Source: an uncultured Saprospiraceae bacterium
GTDB lineage: Bacteria; Bacteroidota; Bacteroidia; Chitinophagales; Saprospiraceae
DNA length: 64,000 nucleotides
Assembly (NCBI GenBank): GCA_938015805.1
Contig: CALLXF010000058.1
Span: 1 to 64,000 of the forward strand
Reading direction: 5' to 3'
The translations under genes and the position numbers were made by a program. Below are positions 45,659 through 54,854 of the stretch, piece after piece (position 1 is the first letter of the stretch; each line of letters begins with the position of its first letter). The notes under the pieces were generated by a model. That model made no database searches and was not told the DNA's origin. It saw only the letters and a program-made list of their open reading frames with translations.

Positions 45659-47026
45659 TTAGGCTTCCTGATACTTTATAGCTTCAGGCTTAGTGATAAT
45701 AAACATTGAAAGACCTGCTAAAAACAGGCAGAGTCCAGCGAGTAACATCGTATTAATAACACCCTCCCCGAACAACAATTTATAGAAAATATTTATTCCT
45801 CCGATTGCAGCTAAAATCTGCGGTAGTACAATAAACATATTAAACAATCCCATATATATTCCCATTTTCTTAGGATCGATTGCACTGGATAGCATAGCAT
45901 AAGGCATAGAGAGAATACTTCCCCACGATAGCCCTATTAAACCAAAACATAAATTAAGCATCCATACGTCATGTGAATACTTCATTAACACAAAACCCAA
46001 AGCCCCAGAAAACAAACAGAACATATGAGTCCACTTCCTATTTATATTATACTGCTTAGCAATAAACGCTAGCAGTAAGGCAAAAAACATAGAAGTCAGT
46101 CCATACATACCCATCGCAGAACCCACTAAATCCGCAGCGTTATTATATGCCAGATCTGCGACACGATAGGCCTCTCCTGTAACCAATAATTTATCAGGCT
46201 TAGGAGCATTAAAAACAAACTCTGTTAATGCTGGAGTCGCCATACTCCACATAGTAAAAAATGCGAACCAACTAAAAAACTGCACTACCCCTAGCTTGAC
46301 CATAGTCGTAGGCATGGATAATAAATTTTCAACTATTTCTTTTACTCCATTTACAAATCCAGCGGACTGCTTTTTCTCTTTTAAAAATCCATCAAGATCT
46401 TCTGGTGGATGTTCTTTAGTGGTAAGTACCGTGTAAATTATAGAAGCCATAAAAACGATACCGCCTATTAAAAAAGCCAACTTTACATTCCCAGGCACTA
46501 CATTGGCGGAAGCCTCATTACTCACCCCTAGGTAATTTAAAAACCATGGCAACTGACTAGCGATAAATGTACCTACCCCGATGATCAATGCCTGTACCAC
46601 AAAACCATAACTACGCTGAGACTCTGGTAGTAAATCTGCGACCAATGCTCTAAATGGTTCCATACTAATATTTATAGAAGCATCGAGTACAAGCAAGCAT
46701 CCGACAGCAACCCACAAAACTGGAGAATGAGGCATAAATACCAATGCCGCCGATGCCATAACTGCCCCTATCAAAAAGAATGGCTTACGTCTTCCGTATT
46801 TTGCACTCCAAGTACGGTCACTGAGATATCCTATAATGGGTTGTACAATCAAGCCTGCTAATGGGGCAAAAATCCAAAGCATAGGAATGGCATCTTTTTC
46901 TGCTCCTAATGTTTGAAAAATCCGAGACATAAAACCACCTTGTAAGGCAAACCCAAACTGAATTCCTAAGAATCCAAAACTCATATTCCAAATACTTAAA
47001 AAAGAAAGCGGCTTTTGATTTTTCAT
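45659..47026 (-). CDS. MFS sugar transporter
   Basis: A 455-residue transporter with 12 predicted membrane helices. The loop GYLSDRTWSAKYGRRKPF (about 66-83) matches the conserved MFS motif in the glycoside/SLC45-like branch. It is the last gene of the maltose operon, 12 bases downstream of the GH13 gene. Its place with a disaccharide phosphorylase implies it brings maltose or short dextrins into the cytoplasm. Confidence 0.87.
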   Translation of the reverse strand: MKNQKPLSFLSIWNMSFGFLGIQFGFALQGGFMSRIFQTLGAEKDAIPMLWIFAPLAGLIVQPIIGYLSDRTWSAKYGRRKPFFLIGAVMASAALVFMPHSPVLWVAVGCLLVLDASINISMEPFRALVADLLPESQRSYGFVVQALIIGVGTFIASQLPWFLNYLGVSNEASANVVPGNVKLAFLIGGIVFMASIIYTVLTTKEHPPEDLDGFLKEKKQSAGFVNGVKEIVENLLSMPTTMVKLGVVQFFSWFAFFTMWSMATPALTEFVFNAPKPDKLLVTGEAYRVADLAYNNAADLVGSAMGMYGLTSMFFALLLAFIAKQYNINRKWTHMFCLFSGALGFVLMKYSHDVWMLNLCFGLIGLSWGSILSMPYAMLSSAIDPKKMGIYMGLFNMFIVLPQILAAIGGINIFYKLLFGEGVINTMLLAGLCLFLAGLSMFIITKPEAIKYQEA

Positions 47027-47038
47027 GATTATCGACTT

Positions 47039-48481
47039 CTAATTTGAACTAAGGACATAAAACTGCCAAGGCTCTAAACCGAGAGCCGTATCTTTTTTCC
47101 AATGGACATTTTGATTTGTAAATACATCTTTTAATTTTATATCCTCTGACAAGGTCAACGACTGCCTCTGATCTGATAAATTAAAAATTCCGATTACTGT
47201 GTCGTTTTCCTTCTCTCTTTTAAAAGCATAGATCTGATCATGATCAGATATTTTAGTTAACGGTCCTCCATAAGCACCGTTCCACAATGCTTTGTTTTTC
47301 TTCTTTAAATCAAATAAAGTGGTATAAAACTCAGCGTAAGCGTATTCTTTAAAACCTATATACTCTTTGGTGAAAAACGGCAATCTTTTTTTCATAGGTT
47401 CTTCCTGACCAGAATATAATAGAGGCATCCCATCAAAAGTAGCTGTTAATGCTGCCATGGTTTTATGTGCATCTCCTAATCGATCAAACACCGTACCTGC
47501 CCATGTATTCTCATCATGGTTAGAGGTAAAATGCATATGGAATCCTTTATTAAATTTTGAGCGATCCTCGGTATACCATTTATCGATATCTGCAGCCGAT
47601 TTTTTTCCTTGAGCGATCTCATTTATCAGATGATGGAAACTCCATCCGTAGGTCGCATGATAGGTATCATTATTTCGATGAGAAGGAACCTCTGACTCTG
47701 CAAGCATAAAAACATCAGGATTAGATTTAGTAAGAACTGGTGTTAGTTGATCCCAGAAATTTTGCTCGATGCCATGTGCCACATCTACTCTAAAACCATC
47801 TATACCGATATCTTTTACCCAGAAGTTCATACTCGCAATCATTTCCTTACGCATATCATTATTAGAATAATCTAAATCTGCTACATCGGTCCAGCCCCAA
47901 GACTCACCTGTTTCTGGATTTATAGGATCGGTTATATTTCCTTTTGCATCTTTGGTATACCATTCTGGATGAGCCGTTAGCCATGGGTTATCCCATCCCG
48001 TGTGATTAGGGACCCAGTCGATGATAATTTTCATTCCTCGATCATGAACTGCGGAAACTAGGTTTTTAAAATCTTGCAATGTCCCAAAATCAGGATTTAC
48101 TTTTCTATAATCCGCTACCGCATACGGAGAACCGTAATAGTTCTTACGCTCATCTGCATTAGGAATATCTTTTACTAGAACATCTCCAGTGGCTTTTCTT
48201 TTTAATTCACTGATCGGATGGATCGGCATCAGCCATAGAATATCTACACCCATTTTTTCTAACCGAGGTAACTGATCTTTTATCCCCTGAAGGTCACCTC
48301 CTGGCGAAAACTGTCTTGTATTTACTTCGTAAATAGTAGCGTCTTTAGCCCATTCCGGAAGTTTAAATTCTACTGACTTTCCTGTCTCATCAGGTACAGT
48401 TCGCTTAACGGTACCATCTGATTTACACGCCACTCCAAGGATAACAAAACTTAAGAAAAGTAAGAAATTTTGAATTTTCAT
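47039..48481 (-). CDS. GH13 alpha-amylase-family lipoprotein
   Basis: A 480-residue lipoprotein (lipobox VILGVACKSDG) with a GH13 (beta/alpha)8 barrel. The four signature regions are visible: DWVPNHTGWDNPW, GFRVDVAHGIE (nucleophile Asp), FMLAESEVP (acid/base Glu) and FTSNHDENTW (third Asp). A small C-terminal domain follows. It would cleave alpha-glucans in the periplasm or at the surface and supply the MFS transporter and the intracellular phosphorylase. It lies nine bases after the GH65 stop. Confidence 0.9.
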   Translation of the reverse strand: MKIQNFLLFLSFVILGVACKSDGTVKRTVPDETGKSVEFKLPEWAKDATIYEVNTRQFSPGGDLQGIKDQLPRLEKMGVDILWLMPIHPISELKRKATGDVLVKDIPNADERKNYYGSPYAVADYRKVNPDFGTLQDFKNLVSAVHDRGMKIIIDWVPNHTGWDNPWLTAHPEWYTKDAKGNITDPINPETGESWGWTDVADLDYSNNDMRKEMIASMNFWVKDIGIDGFRVDVAHGIEQNFWDQLTPVLTKSNPDVFMLAESEVPSHRNNDTYHATYGWSFHHLINEIAQGKKSAADIDKWYTEDRSKFNKGFHMHFTSNHDENTWAGTVFDRLGDAHKTMAALTATFDGMPLLYSGQEEPMKKRLPFFTKEYIGFKEYAYAEFYTTLFDLKKKNKALWNGAYGGPLTKISDHDQIYAFKREKENDTVIGIFNLSDQRQSLTLSEDIKLKDVFTNQNVHWKKDTALGLEPWQFYVLSSN

Positions 48482-48490
48482 ATTACGTAT

Positions 48491-50806
48491 TTAGGCTGTG
48501 AGAATTGTGGTTTTTATTTCTTTGGGATAAATTATTTTCTCTTCTCCTGCAAGAACTACAGATATTTGATTTGGAGAATGATTAATCATATTTATGTCCT
48601 CGTGAGTAACTGTTAACTGTAAAACCGATCCTCTAAATTTTATTTTAAAACTATAAGAAGTCCATTTATCTGGAATAAAAGGATTAAAAATTAGATGGTT
48701 TTCTTTTATTCTCATTCCTCCAAAACCCTTTACTAGAGCCATCCATGTCCCTGCCATACTTGTAATATGCAATCCATCCTTAGTATCATTATTATAGTCA
48801 TCTAAATCTAATCTTGCTGTACGTAAGTACATCTCGTAGGCCTTTTCCTTTCTGCCTATACTCGCTGCCAGAATACTATGCACACACGGCGACAATGAGG
48901 ATTCATGAACAGTTAATGGTTCGTAAAAATCAAAATTCCGTTTTATCGTTTCTTTATTAAATTGATCTTCGAAAAAGTACAATCCCTGTAAAACATCAGC
49001 TTGTTTTATAAAACATGATCTTAGAATACGATCCCACGACCAGTGTTGATGTATAGGATACTCTCCGTCCGGAATCTCTTCTGCAGGAACTAATTCTTTA
49101 TCTAAAAATCCGTCCTGCTGTAAAAAAACCTGACGCTCTTTATCCTCAGGATAATACATTCCGTCTATTATTGCTTGCCACCTTTTGGGTTCGTTCTGAG
49201 CATCTAACTGAGTTTTATCTGTAATTCTATCATAGTCAGATTTATGATTTTGCTGTACCCATTTTATAGATTCAGCAGTATAATGTAGACACCACGAGGC
49301 GATGTAATTTGTATACCAGTTATTATTTACATTGTTTTCGTATTCGTTAGGACCAGTGACTCCTAGGATCACAAACCGCTGTTTATCCTCTGACCAGTTT
49401 ACTCTTTGTTTCCAAAATCTAGCGATAGCGATTAAAACTTCTAATCCATATTCTGCAAGATATTTCTGATCACCTGTGTATTTTATATAATCATAAATCG
49501 CATAAGCTATAGCTCCATTACGATGTATTTCTTCAAATGTAATCTCCCACTCATTGTGACACTCTTCCCCATTCATGGTGACCATAGGAAATAAAGCAGC
49601 TCCGTTATTAAAACCTAATTTGGAAGCATTTTTTATGGCATTATCTAAATGATGATAACGATATTTTAATAAATTTCTGGCTACATCAGAATCTGCTGTT
49701 CCTAAATAGAATGGAATACAGTAGGCCTCCGTATCCCAATACGTTACTCCTCCATATTTTTCTCCGGTAAATCCTTTAGGGCCTATATTTAAACGAGCAT
49801 CATCACCCGTGTAAGTCTGATAGAGTTGGAAAATATTAAATCTAATTCCTTGTTGTGCAGCTGGATCTCCTTCTATCACAATATCACAAACACTCCATAT
49901 TTTACTCCATTCATTTTTATGTTTCTCGTATGCAGCGACGTATCCATCTTTGGAGGCTTTCGCCAATTGAGACCGACATATAGATTCTAAATTTTCTTGA
50001 TCATGATAAAGAGATGTCGTAATGCAACAATATTTTTCTACGGTAAATCTATCTCCCTCCTCTAAAGACACCTCTAAATTATGGCTCACTAAACCTTCCT
50101 GTGTTGAAAATTCTTTTTGCTTCCTAAGTTCTTTTTCATTTATATAATACTTAGAAATCATTCCGGCGGTTACCCTAAAATGAGTCTTCTTTGTTTCTGC
50201 AGAAACATAAGAGAAATCCTGTTCGGCTGAGTTACCCAGATGATTCCAGAACATCTCATCATAATTAGAATCTGTATTTCTGACATTAAAATCTAGATAT
50301 GGTGCAAGCGATACTTTACCAGAAAAGTTTAATGCCGTTACGGTATATTTTAAATAGCATTGATCTTTATCACACATGCTATAAAATCGTTCTGATTCTA
50401 TTTTTATTTGTTTACCGTCTGGCAATTCGGATATCGTGGTACGACGCAAAACACCTTCTCTCATATCCAGCTCAGCATAAAAGTCGACGACTCCATCGGA
50501 CCTCATCTCATAGTCGTAGTCCCCTACCCATACATCTATTCCGATCCAGTTTACACTATTGATCACTTTTGCAAAATATTCAGGATACCCATTTTTCCAC
50601 CAGCCGACCTTAGTCTTATCAGGATAATAAATACCTGCGATATAGCTTCCTCTTAACGTAGGTCCGTCAAATTTCTCTTCAAAATTCCCACGCCCTCCTA
50701 GTCTGCCATTACCTAAGCTAGCTATACTTTCAGAAACTAAATTATATTCTGTATGTAACGAATCCTCTATAACCTTCCAGCTATCTTTTATCAAGTAATC
50801 TTTCAT
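48491..50806 (-). CDS. GH65 maltose phosphorylase-type enzyme
   Basis: A 771-residue cytoplasmic phosphorylase of family GH65, which splits maltose (or a related alpha-glucoside) with phosphate to glucose and beta-glucose 1-phosphate. The N-terminal beta-sandwich (about 1-270) leads to the (alpha/alpha)6 barrel (about 310-690). The general acid lies in VTGPNEYENNVNNNWYT, the substrate-site motif is YWDTEAYCIPFYLGT, and a C-terminal sandwich ends the chain. Maltose, trehalose and kojibiose specificity cannot be separated by eye, but neighbours favour maltose. It is five bases from the beta-phosphoglucomutase gene. Confidence 0.9.
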   Translation of the reverse strand: MKDYLIKDSWKVIEDSLHTEYNLVSESIASLGNGRLGGRGNFEEKFDGPTLRGSYIAGIYYPDKTKVGWWKNGYPEYFAKVINSVNWIGIDVWVGDYDYEMRSDGVVDFYAELDMREGVLRRTTISELPDGKQIKIESERFYSMCDKDQCYLKYTVTALNFSGKVSLAPYLDFNVRNTDSNYDEMFWNHLGNSAEQDFSYVSAETKKTHFRVTAGMISKYYINEKELRKQKEFSTQEGLVSHNLEVSLEEGDRFTVEKYCCITTSLYHDQENLESICRSQLAKASKDGYVAAYEKHKNEWSKIWSVCDIVIEGDPAAQQGIRFNIFQLYQTYTGDDARLNIGPKGFTGEKYGGVTYWDTEAYCIPFYLGTADSDVARNLLKYRYHHLDNAIKNASKLGFNNGAALFPMVTMNGEECHNEWEITFEEIHRNGAIAYAIYDYIKYTGDQKYLAEYGLEVLIAIARFWKQRVNWSEDKQRFVILGVTGPNEYENNVNNNWYTNYIASWCLHYTAESIKWVQQNHKSDYDRITDKTQLDAQNEPKRWQAIIDGMYYPEDKERQVFLQQDGFLDKELVPAEEIPDGEYPIHQHWSWDRILRSCFIKQADVLQGLYFFEDQFNKETIKRNFDFYEPLTVHESSLSPCVHSILAASIGRKEKAYEMYLRTARLDLDDYNNDTKDGLHITSMAGTWMALVKGFGGMRIKENHLIFNPFIPDKWTSYSFKIKFRGSVLQLTVTHEDINMINHSPNQISVVLAGEEKIIYPKEIKTTILTA
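49955..49967 (-). repeat. Copy of iterated motif ATTGGCGAAAGCC
   Basis: Minus-strand copy within the GH65 gene, encoding Leu-Ala-Lys-Ala, as at 13398. Confidence 0.7.
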
Positions 50807-50811
50807 AGTTT

Positions 50812-51456
50812 CTAATAAATTCTTTCTAAATCCGAAAATCTAAATGCTGAAAATCCATCAATCACATAATCTGCTTGCATTAAATTTTTCCATGTCCCGA
50901 CCCCTATACATTTAAATCCTCCGGCTTTTGCAGCTTTTACTCCTTTTACAGCATCTTCAAAAACTATCGTTTTAGAAGGATCTACTTCTAAGGCTTGGGC
51001 ACCCATATTAAACACTTGCGGGTGGGGCTTTCCTTTCGTTGTTTTTGTACCATCTATAACGGCATCAAAATGTTTAATCAGATCGAGCTTCTCTAAAATC
51101 ACCGTTGCATTTTTACTCGATGATCCTAACGAGATCTTAAGTCCTCTCTCACGAGCTTCGATCATAAACTCTTCCACTCCAGATAAAATTTCAGATCGAT
51201 TTATATTAGAGATTAATTTTAAATAATGGTCATTTTTGGCTTTCGCCAATGTATTAACCTCTTCTGTTGATTTAGACAAGTTACCTAATTCTAAAATATA
51301 CTTTAAAGAGTCAATACGTCCTACTCCTTTAAGATCTTCATTATGCTCTTCTGCAAATGTAATTCCCAGACTATCAGCCATCGCCTTCCATGCTTGGAAG
51401 TGATACTTAGCAGTATCCACTATAACACCGTCTAAATCAAATATTAAAGCCTGCAT
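50812..51456 (-). CDS. pgmB: Beta-phosphoglucomutase
   Basis: A 214-residue HAD-superfamily enzyme that turns beta-glucose 1-phosphate, the product of the adjacent phosphorylase, into glucose 6-phosphate. The nucleophile and acid/base aspartates are in FDLDGVIVDTAKYHFQAW (about 6-23). The cap domain motif LKGVGR, the SLGSSSKNA loop and the metal site IVFEDAVKGVKAAKAGG are all present. It is the first gene of the maltose operon and begins at ATG 51456, about 28 bases from the divergent palindrome. Confidence 0.92.
   Translation of the reverse strand: MQALIFDLDGVIVDTAKYHFQAWKAMADSLGITFAEEHNEDLKGVGRIDSLKYILELGNLSKSTEEVNTLAKAKNDHYLKLISNINRSEILSGVEEFMIEARERGLKISLGSSSKNATVILEKLDLIKHFDAVIDGTKTTKGKPHPQVFNMGAQALEVDPSKTIVFEDAVKGVKAAKAGGFKCIGVGTWKNLMQADYVIDGFSAFRFSDLERIY
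51238..51250 (-). repeat. Copy of iterated motif ATTGGCGAAAGCC
   Basis: Minus-strand copy inside pgmB, encoding Leu-Ala-Lys-Ala. Confidence 0.7.
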
Positions 51457-51482
51457 TAAAATAATTTTTGTTCTATCGATTG

Positions 51483-51511
51483 TATCTTTGTGTCAATAAG
51501 ACACTAAGATA
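51483..51511. promoter_or_regulatory. 29-base operator-like palindrome of the maltose locus
   Basis: Left arm TATCTTTGTGTC (51483-51494), spacer AATAA, right arm GACACTAAGATA (51500-51511). The arms match in 11 of 12 bases. The left arm itself contains TATCTTTG, an exact -7 box for the regulator gene on the plus strand. The minus strand has the near match TATCTTAG facing pgmB. A regulator bound here could control both directions. Confidence 0.7.
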
Positions 51512-51560
51512 TACAAATGTTTAATTTTCAAAAGAATATTGAGATATTCGTAAGTAGATT

Positions 51561-52286
51561 ATGAAAAAAAGTATTGGAGTTAACAAAAGGGACAACGTAA
51601 AAGAATTTGAACAAGCGGATAGTACTACCGTATCTGTGGACTGTGTCGTATTTGGATATGATGGTTATGGTCTAAAAGTACTCATCATGGATTGTACCAT
51701 GCCTCATTTTAAAGGCTATGATTCTCTTATCGGCGAATTAGTTTTAAAAAGCGAAACACTAGATGAAGCTGCTAAAAGAATACTCCAATACTGGACTGGT
51801 TTAGACAACCTTTATTTAGAACAGGTTAAAGCATTTAGTGATCCAGGAAGACACCCTCTAGGTCGAGTGATCAGCGTAGCTTATTACTCTCTGGTGCAAA
51901 TAGATAATTATAAAATTGATCCTCAACTAAAGGATCGCCTAAGATGGGCTGATGTGAATGAATTAGGCCAAATGGCTTTTGATCATTACGATATATTACA
52001 TTCTTGCTTATCTACCTTACAGAAAAAAATCCGAGAAAAACCTCTTGGGTTTTCTTTGTTACCTAAAAAGTTTACTCTTATCCAGCTACAAAACTTGTAC
52101 GAAAGTATTTTATCCATAGAGTTAGACAAGAGAAATTTTAGACGTAAGCTTACTAATCTAGGTCTTCTAATAGATCTAGACGAATTACAGCAATCTGTAA
52201 ATCATCGACCTGCAAAATTATACAGTTTTGATTTTGAGAAGTATCGAAAAAAGAAGTCTAAGGGTAATTTACAATTTGAAATATAA
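51561..52286 (+). CDS. Nudix-fold transcriptional regulator (NrtR-like)
   Basis: A 241-residue regulator. The N-terminal Nudix domain (about 22-160) has lost the catalytic Nudix box: the expected REUxEExGU acidic residues are not there. This indicates ligand sensing rather than hydrolysis. The C-terminal winged helix is about 165-240 (LQNLYESILSIELDKRNFRRKL). Relatives in Bacteroidota control sugar use (for example AraR of Bacteroides). It is divergent from the maltose operon, and the intervening palindrome is its likely site, so it probably senses a sugar phosphate or maltose-derived effector. Confidence 0.85.
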   Translation: MKKSIGVNKRDNVKEFEQADSTTVSVDCVVFGYDGYGLKVLIMDCTMPHFKGYDSLIGELVLKSETLDEAAKRILQYWTGLDNLYLEQVKAFSDPGRHPLGRVISVAYYSLVQIDNYKIDPQLKDRLRWADVNELGQMAFDHYDILHSCLSTLQKKIREKPLGFSLLPKKFTLIQLQNLYESILSIELDKRNFRRKLTNLGLLIDLDELQQSVNHRPAKLYSFDFEKYRKKKSKGNLQFEI

Positions 52287-52311
52287 ATCGGCTGAATTAT
52301 AAATCCTAATT

Positions 52312-53397
52312 TTAGTTAAATTCAGATCGATTATAGTCTGCAATCATCTGAACGATCGTGCTGTAACTATCCAGACCTTCTTTTATGCCATGCGATTTTA
52401 GATACTGATCATAAATGATATCTCTAGCCGCAGGTAATATATCTGGATATCGATCCGCATACTTCCGACAGTCCATGATATCTCTCTGTATAACAGTAGG
52501 GATCTCGTAAGCCGTTCCTTGCGGCATAAATCCTCGTTGGTAATTATTTACAAGATATCGATAATACATCAGTAAACCGGAATACTGTATAACTGGCTCT
52601 TCACTTTTTATACAGGTGATATAGCCAATAAAATTACATTCTCCCTCATCTGTAATACCATAGCCATGCCCCATCTCATGAGCCATGGTAGCAGGCCACT
52701 GTATCGGATGTAATCCGCCATCGATATGACCTTCTAAAGCATGAGGTATATAAATACCTGCTGTAGAAAAACGCAATAAAAAACCATCAGGTTTAAGCTT
52801 TCGGACTCGGACTCGTTTTCTATTTGGTAATTTCCAATGAGACAGTAGCTCTTTCTGAACGGTTCTAATTTCTTTTTCCATATCTAAAGGAATGATCGTC
52901 GCCGTTATGAGCTTATCATCAGCGATAAAAGATTTTCTTGCAATAAGCAGGGCTGATTCTATTTCTCCTAATTGATCCTCTATATAATCCCTATCTATTT
53001 TTTGCTCTTCTAATTGTAATCTCTGCTTTAGATTATAGCTATTATAATTAAAACCCCACAACAAGTAAAACGCTCCTACCAAAGCAATAACTAATCGTAA
53101 TACTCCAATGGCAAAATGCTTTAGTTTTAAAAATAAGTTTTCCATTCGCCGAAAGGCAAACAACCAATTAAAAATTTTAATAAGCACAAAACCTATTGCT
53201 ATATAAATAAAAGGAAAGGGTAAAAATGCTATGGTATAATCATAAACAAAACGGAGTAACTGATAAAACCCATCTGTATAAAACCTGGTAGAAAGATCCG
53301 GAAAAGAAGAAAAGACTGCGTTTCCTAAAACCACTAAAATCACTATCCAGACATAAGTAGATCGTAAGCCTCGATATAGTATTGATTTTAATTCCAT
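52312..53397 (-). CDS. DUF3810 membrane protein with zinc-protease-like motif
   Basis: A 361-residue membrane protein. Three hydrophobic segments occupy about the first 125 residues, and the soluble part contains AHEMGHGYGI (about 240), an HExxH metalloprotease-like motif, plus EGECNFIGYITC, which could give the third ligand. This is the DUF3810 family, which has the motif but no proven substrate. It is convergent with the Nudix regulator and divergent from thioredoxin. Confidence 0.85.
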   Translation of the reverse strand: MELKSILYRGLRSTYVWIVILVVLGNAVFSSFPDLSTRFYTDGFYQLLRFVYDYTIAFLPFPFIYIAIGFVLIKIFNWLFAFRRMENLFLKLKHFAIGVLRLVIALVGAFYLLWGFNYNSYNLKQRLQLEEQKIDRDYIEDQLGEIESALLIARKSFIADDKLITATIIPLDMEKEIRTVQKELLSHWKLPNRKRVRVRKLKPDGFLLRFSTAGIYIPHALEGHIDGGLHPIQWPATMAHEMGHGYGITDEGECNFIGYITCIKSEEPVIQYSGLLMYYRYLVNNYQRGFMPQGTAYEIPTVIQRDIMDCRKYADRYPDILPAARDIIYDQYLKSHGIKEGLDSYSTIVQMIADYNRSEFN

Positions 53398-53453
53398 TTA
53401 GGTAGAACTTGTATATTAGGCCGCAAAGTATCCGCAGTAAGACAGATGTATCC

Positions 53454-53461
53454 TATCTTTG
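53454..53461 (+). promoter_or_regulatory. -7 promoter box for thioredoxin
   Basis: TATCTTTG, an exact TAnnTTTG match, 61 bases before the trxA ATG. Confidence 0.5.
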
Positions 53462-53521
53462 CAACTTTATTTTTAAATAAGGCGTTATAATCACATATTA
53501 CGAAATTAAAATTTTTATACA

Positions 53522-53842
53522 ATGGCATTTGAATTTACAGATACGAACTTTAAAGAATCAGCACTAGAAGGAGATAAACTAGCAGTAGTGGATTTCTGGG
53601 CAGAATGGTGTGGACCATGCAGACTAGTAGGACCAGTTATCGAGGAGTTAGCAGGAGATTACGAAGGGAAAGCAATGATCGGCAAACTAGACGTGGATAG
53701 CAATCCAGAAGTTTCTTTAAAATATGGAGTAAGATCCATACCTACTATCCTTTTTATAAAAAATGGAGAAGTAGTAGACAAACATGTGGGTACAGCAACT
53801 AAAGCTACCCTAGAACAAAAGATCAATGAACATTTATCATAA
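53522..53842 (+). CDS. trxA: Thioredoxin
   Basis: A 106-residue cytoplasmic thioredoxin. The redox motif WAEWCGPCR is at about 28-36, the cis-proline lies in SIPTIL (about 72-77), and the fold is complete. It reduces protein disulfides with electrons from thioredoxin reductase. It stands alone with its own promoter and a strong terminator. Confidence 0.95.
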   Translation: MAFEFTDTNFKESALEGDKLAVVDFWAEWCGPCRLVGPVIEELAGDYEGKAMIGKLDVDSNPEVSLKYGVRSIPTILFIKNGEVVDKHVGTATKATLEQKINEHLS

Positions 53843-53879
53843 TGAAACTTGATCTTTTTAAAAAGGTCTAATAAAATAG

Positions 53880-53912
53880 GCTCCTAATCAGTTATTGGTT
53901 AGGAGCTTTTTT
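53880..53912 (+). terminator. Rho-independent terminator of trxA
   Basis: Eleven-base stem with one G-U pair (53880-53890 with 53896-53906), loop GTTAT, then six T residues. Confidence 0.85.
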
Positions 53913-53933
53913 ATTTTTACTTAAATATTGGTA

Positions 53934-54854
53934 ATGAGTTTTTTTGACAAGTACGATTTAAAAAGTCTTAATAATCTAGAGTTACTAGCAAAGCAGGTTG
54001 TAGAAGGCTTTATCATAGGTCTACATAAGAGTCCATTCCATGGATTTTCTGTAGAGTTTGCGGAACACAGAATATATAATCCTGGAGAATCTACGAAGAA
54101 TATAGACTGGAAAGTATATGGACGTACAGATAAAATGTTTGTCAAAAGATTTGAGGAAGAAACAAATCTAAGATGTCAGATCGTAATCGATACATCATCT
54201 TCTATGTATTTCCCTAAAGGAGAAACTAAAGAGCAACTAAATAAATTGCAATTCTCATCTTTGGCTGCGGCATCACTGATGAATCTGCTGAGGAAACAGA
54301 GAGACGCTTTTGGGCTAAGTACTTTTGAAGAAAAACTAAATATACACACTCGAGCAAAGTCTAGTACTACCCATTTTAGACTTATGTTATCTCAGCTAGA
54401 TAAAATTATTAAAGACCCTGCCACAGAAAAATCTACCGCAGCTACAGCAGCTCTGCACCAGATCGCAGACAGTATCCATAAGAGATCACTGGTGGTCATT
54501 TTTAGTGACATGTTTGACCAGGGAGATGATAACGAGGCCTTATTCTCAGCATTACAACATCTTAAGCATAATAAGCATGAGGTGGTTTTATTCCATGTGA
54601 TGGATAAAGAAAAAGAAATAGATTTTGAGTATCAGAATAGACCGTATGTATTTATCGATATGGAAACTGGAGAGAAAATTAAGCTTCAGTCTGATCAGGT
54701 AAAAGATCATTATAAAGAAAGAGTACTCGCTTATACCGAGGCTCTCAAGATGAAGTGTCTACAATATCGTATAGATTACTTCGAAGCAGATATAAACAAG
54801 GGCTTCTACCCTATCTTGCAATCCTATTTAGTCAAGAGAAGTAAAATGAAATAA
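53934..54854 (+). CDS. DUF58 protein
   Basis: A 306-residue protein from the ATG at 53934; a TTG two codons earlier is less likely. The DUF58 signature is PGESTKNIDWKVYGRTDKMFVKRFEEE (about 46-72, split by other residues in the family model). It is followed by a von Willebrand-like region with DTSSSM. Such proteins normally pair with MoxR ATPases, but no MoxR gene is adjacent. It ends one base before the PPK2 start, so the run 53934-57714 is probably one operon. Confidence 0.85.
   Translation: MSFFDKYDLKSLNNLELLAKQVVEGFIIGLHKSPFHGFSVEFAEHRIYNPGESTKNIDWKVYGRTDKMFVKRFEEETNLRCQIVIDTSSSMYFPKGETKEQLNKLQFSSLAAASLMNLLRKQRDAFGLSTFEEKLNIHTRAKSSTTHFRLMLSQLDKIIKDPATEKSTAATAALHQIADSIHKRSLVVIFSDMFDQGDDNEALFSALQHLKHNKHEVVLFHVMDKEKEIDFEYQNRPYVFIDMETGEKIKLQSDQVKDHYKERVLAYTEALKMKCLQYRIDYFEADINKGFYPILQSYLVKRSKMK

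Noticed and set aside
51467-51490. TTTG at 51467-51470 as a -33 partner for the regulator's -7 box
   Set aside because: Only 12 bases separate them, too few for a Bacteroidota promoter spacer.
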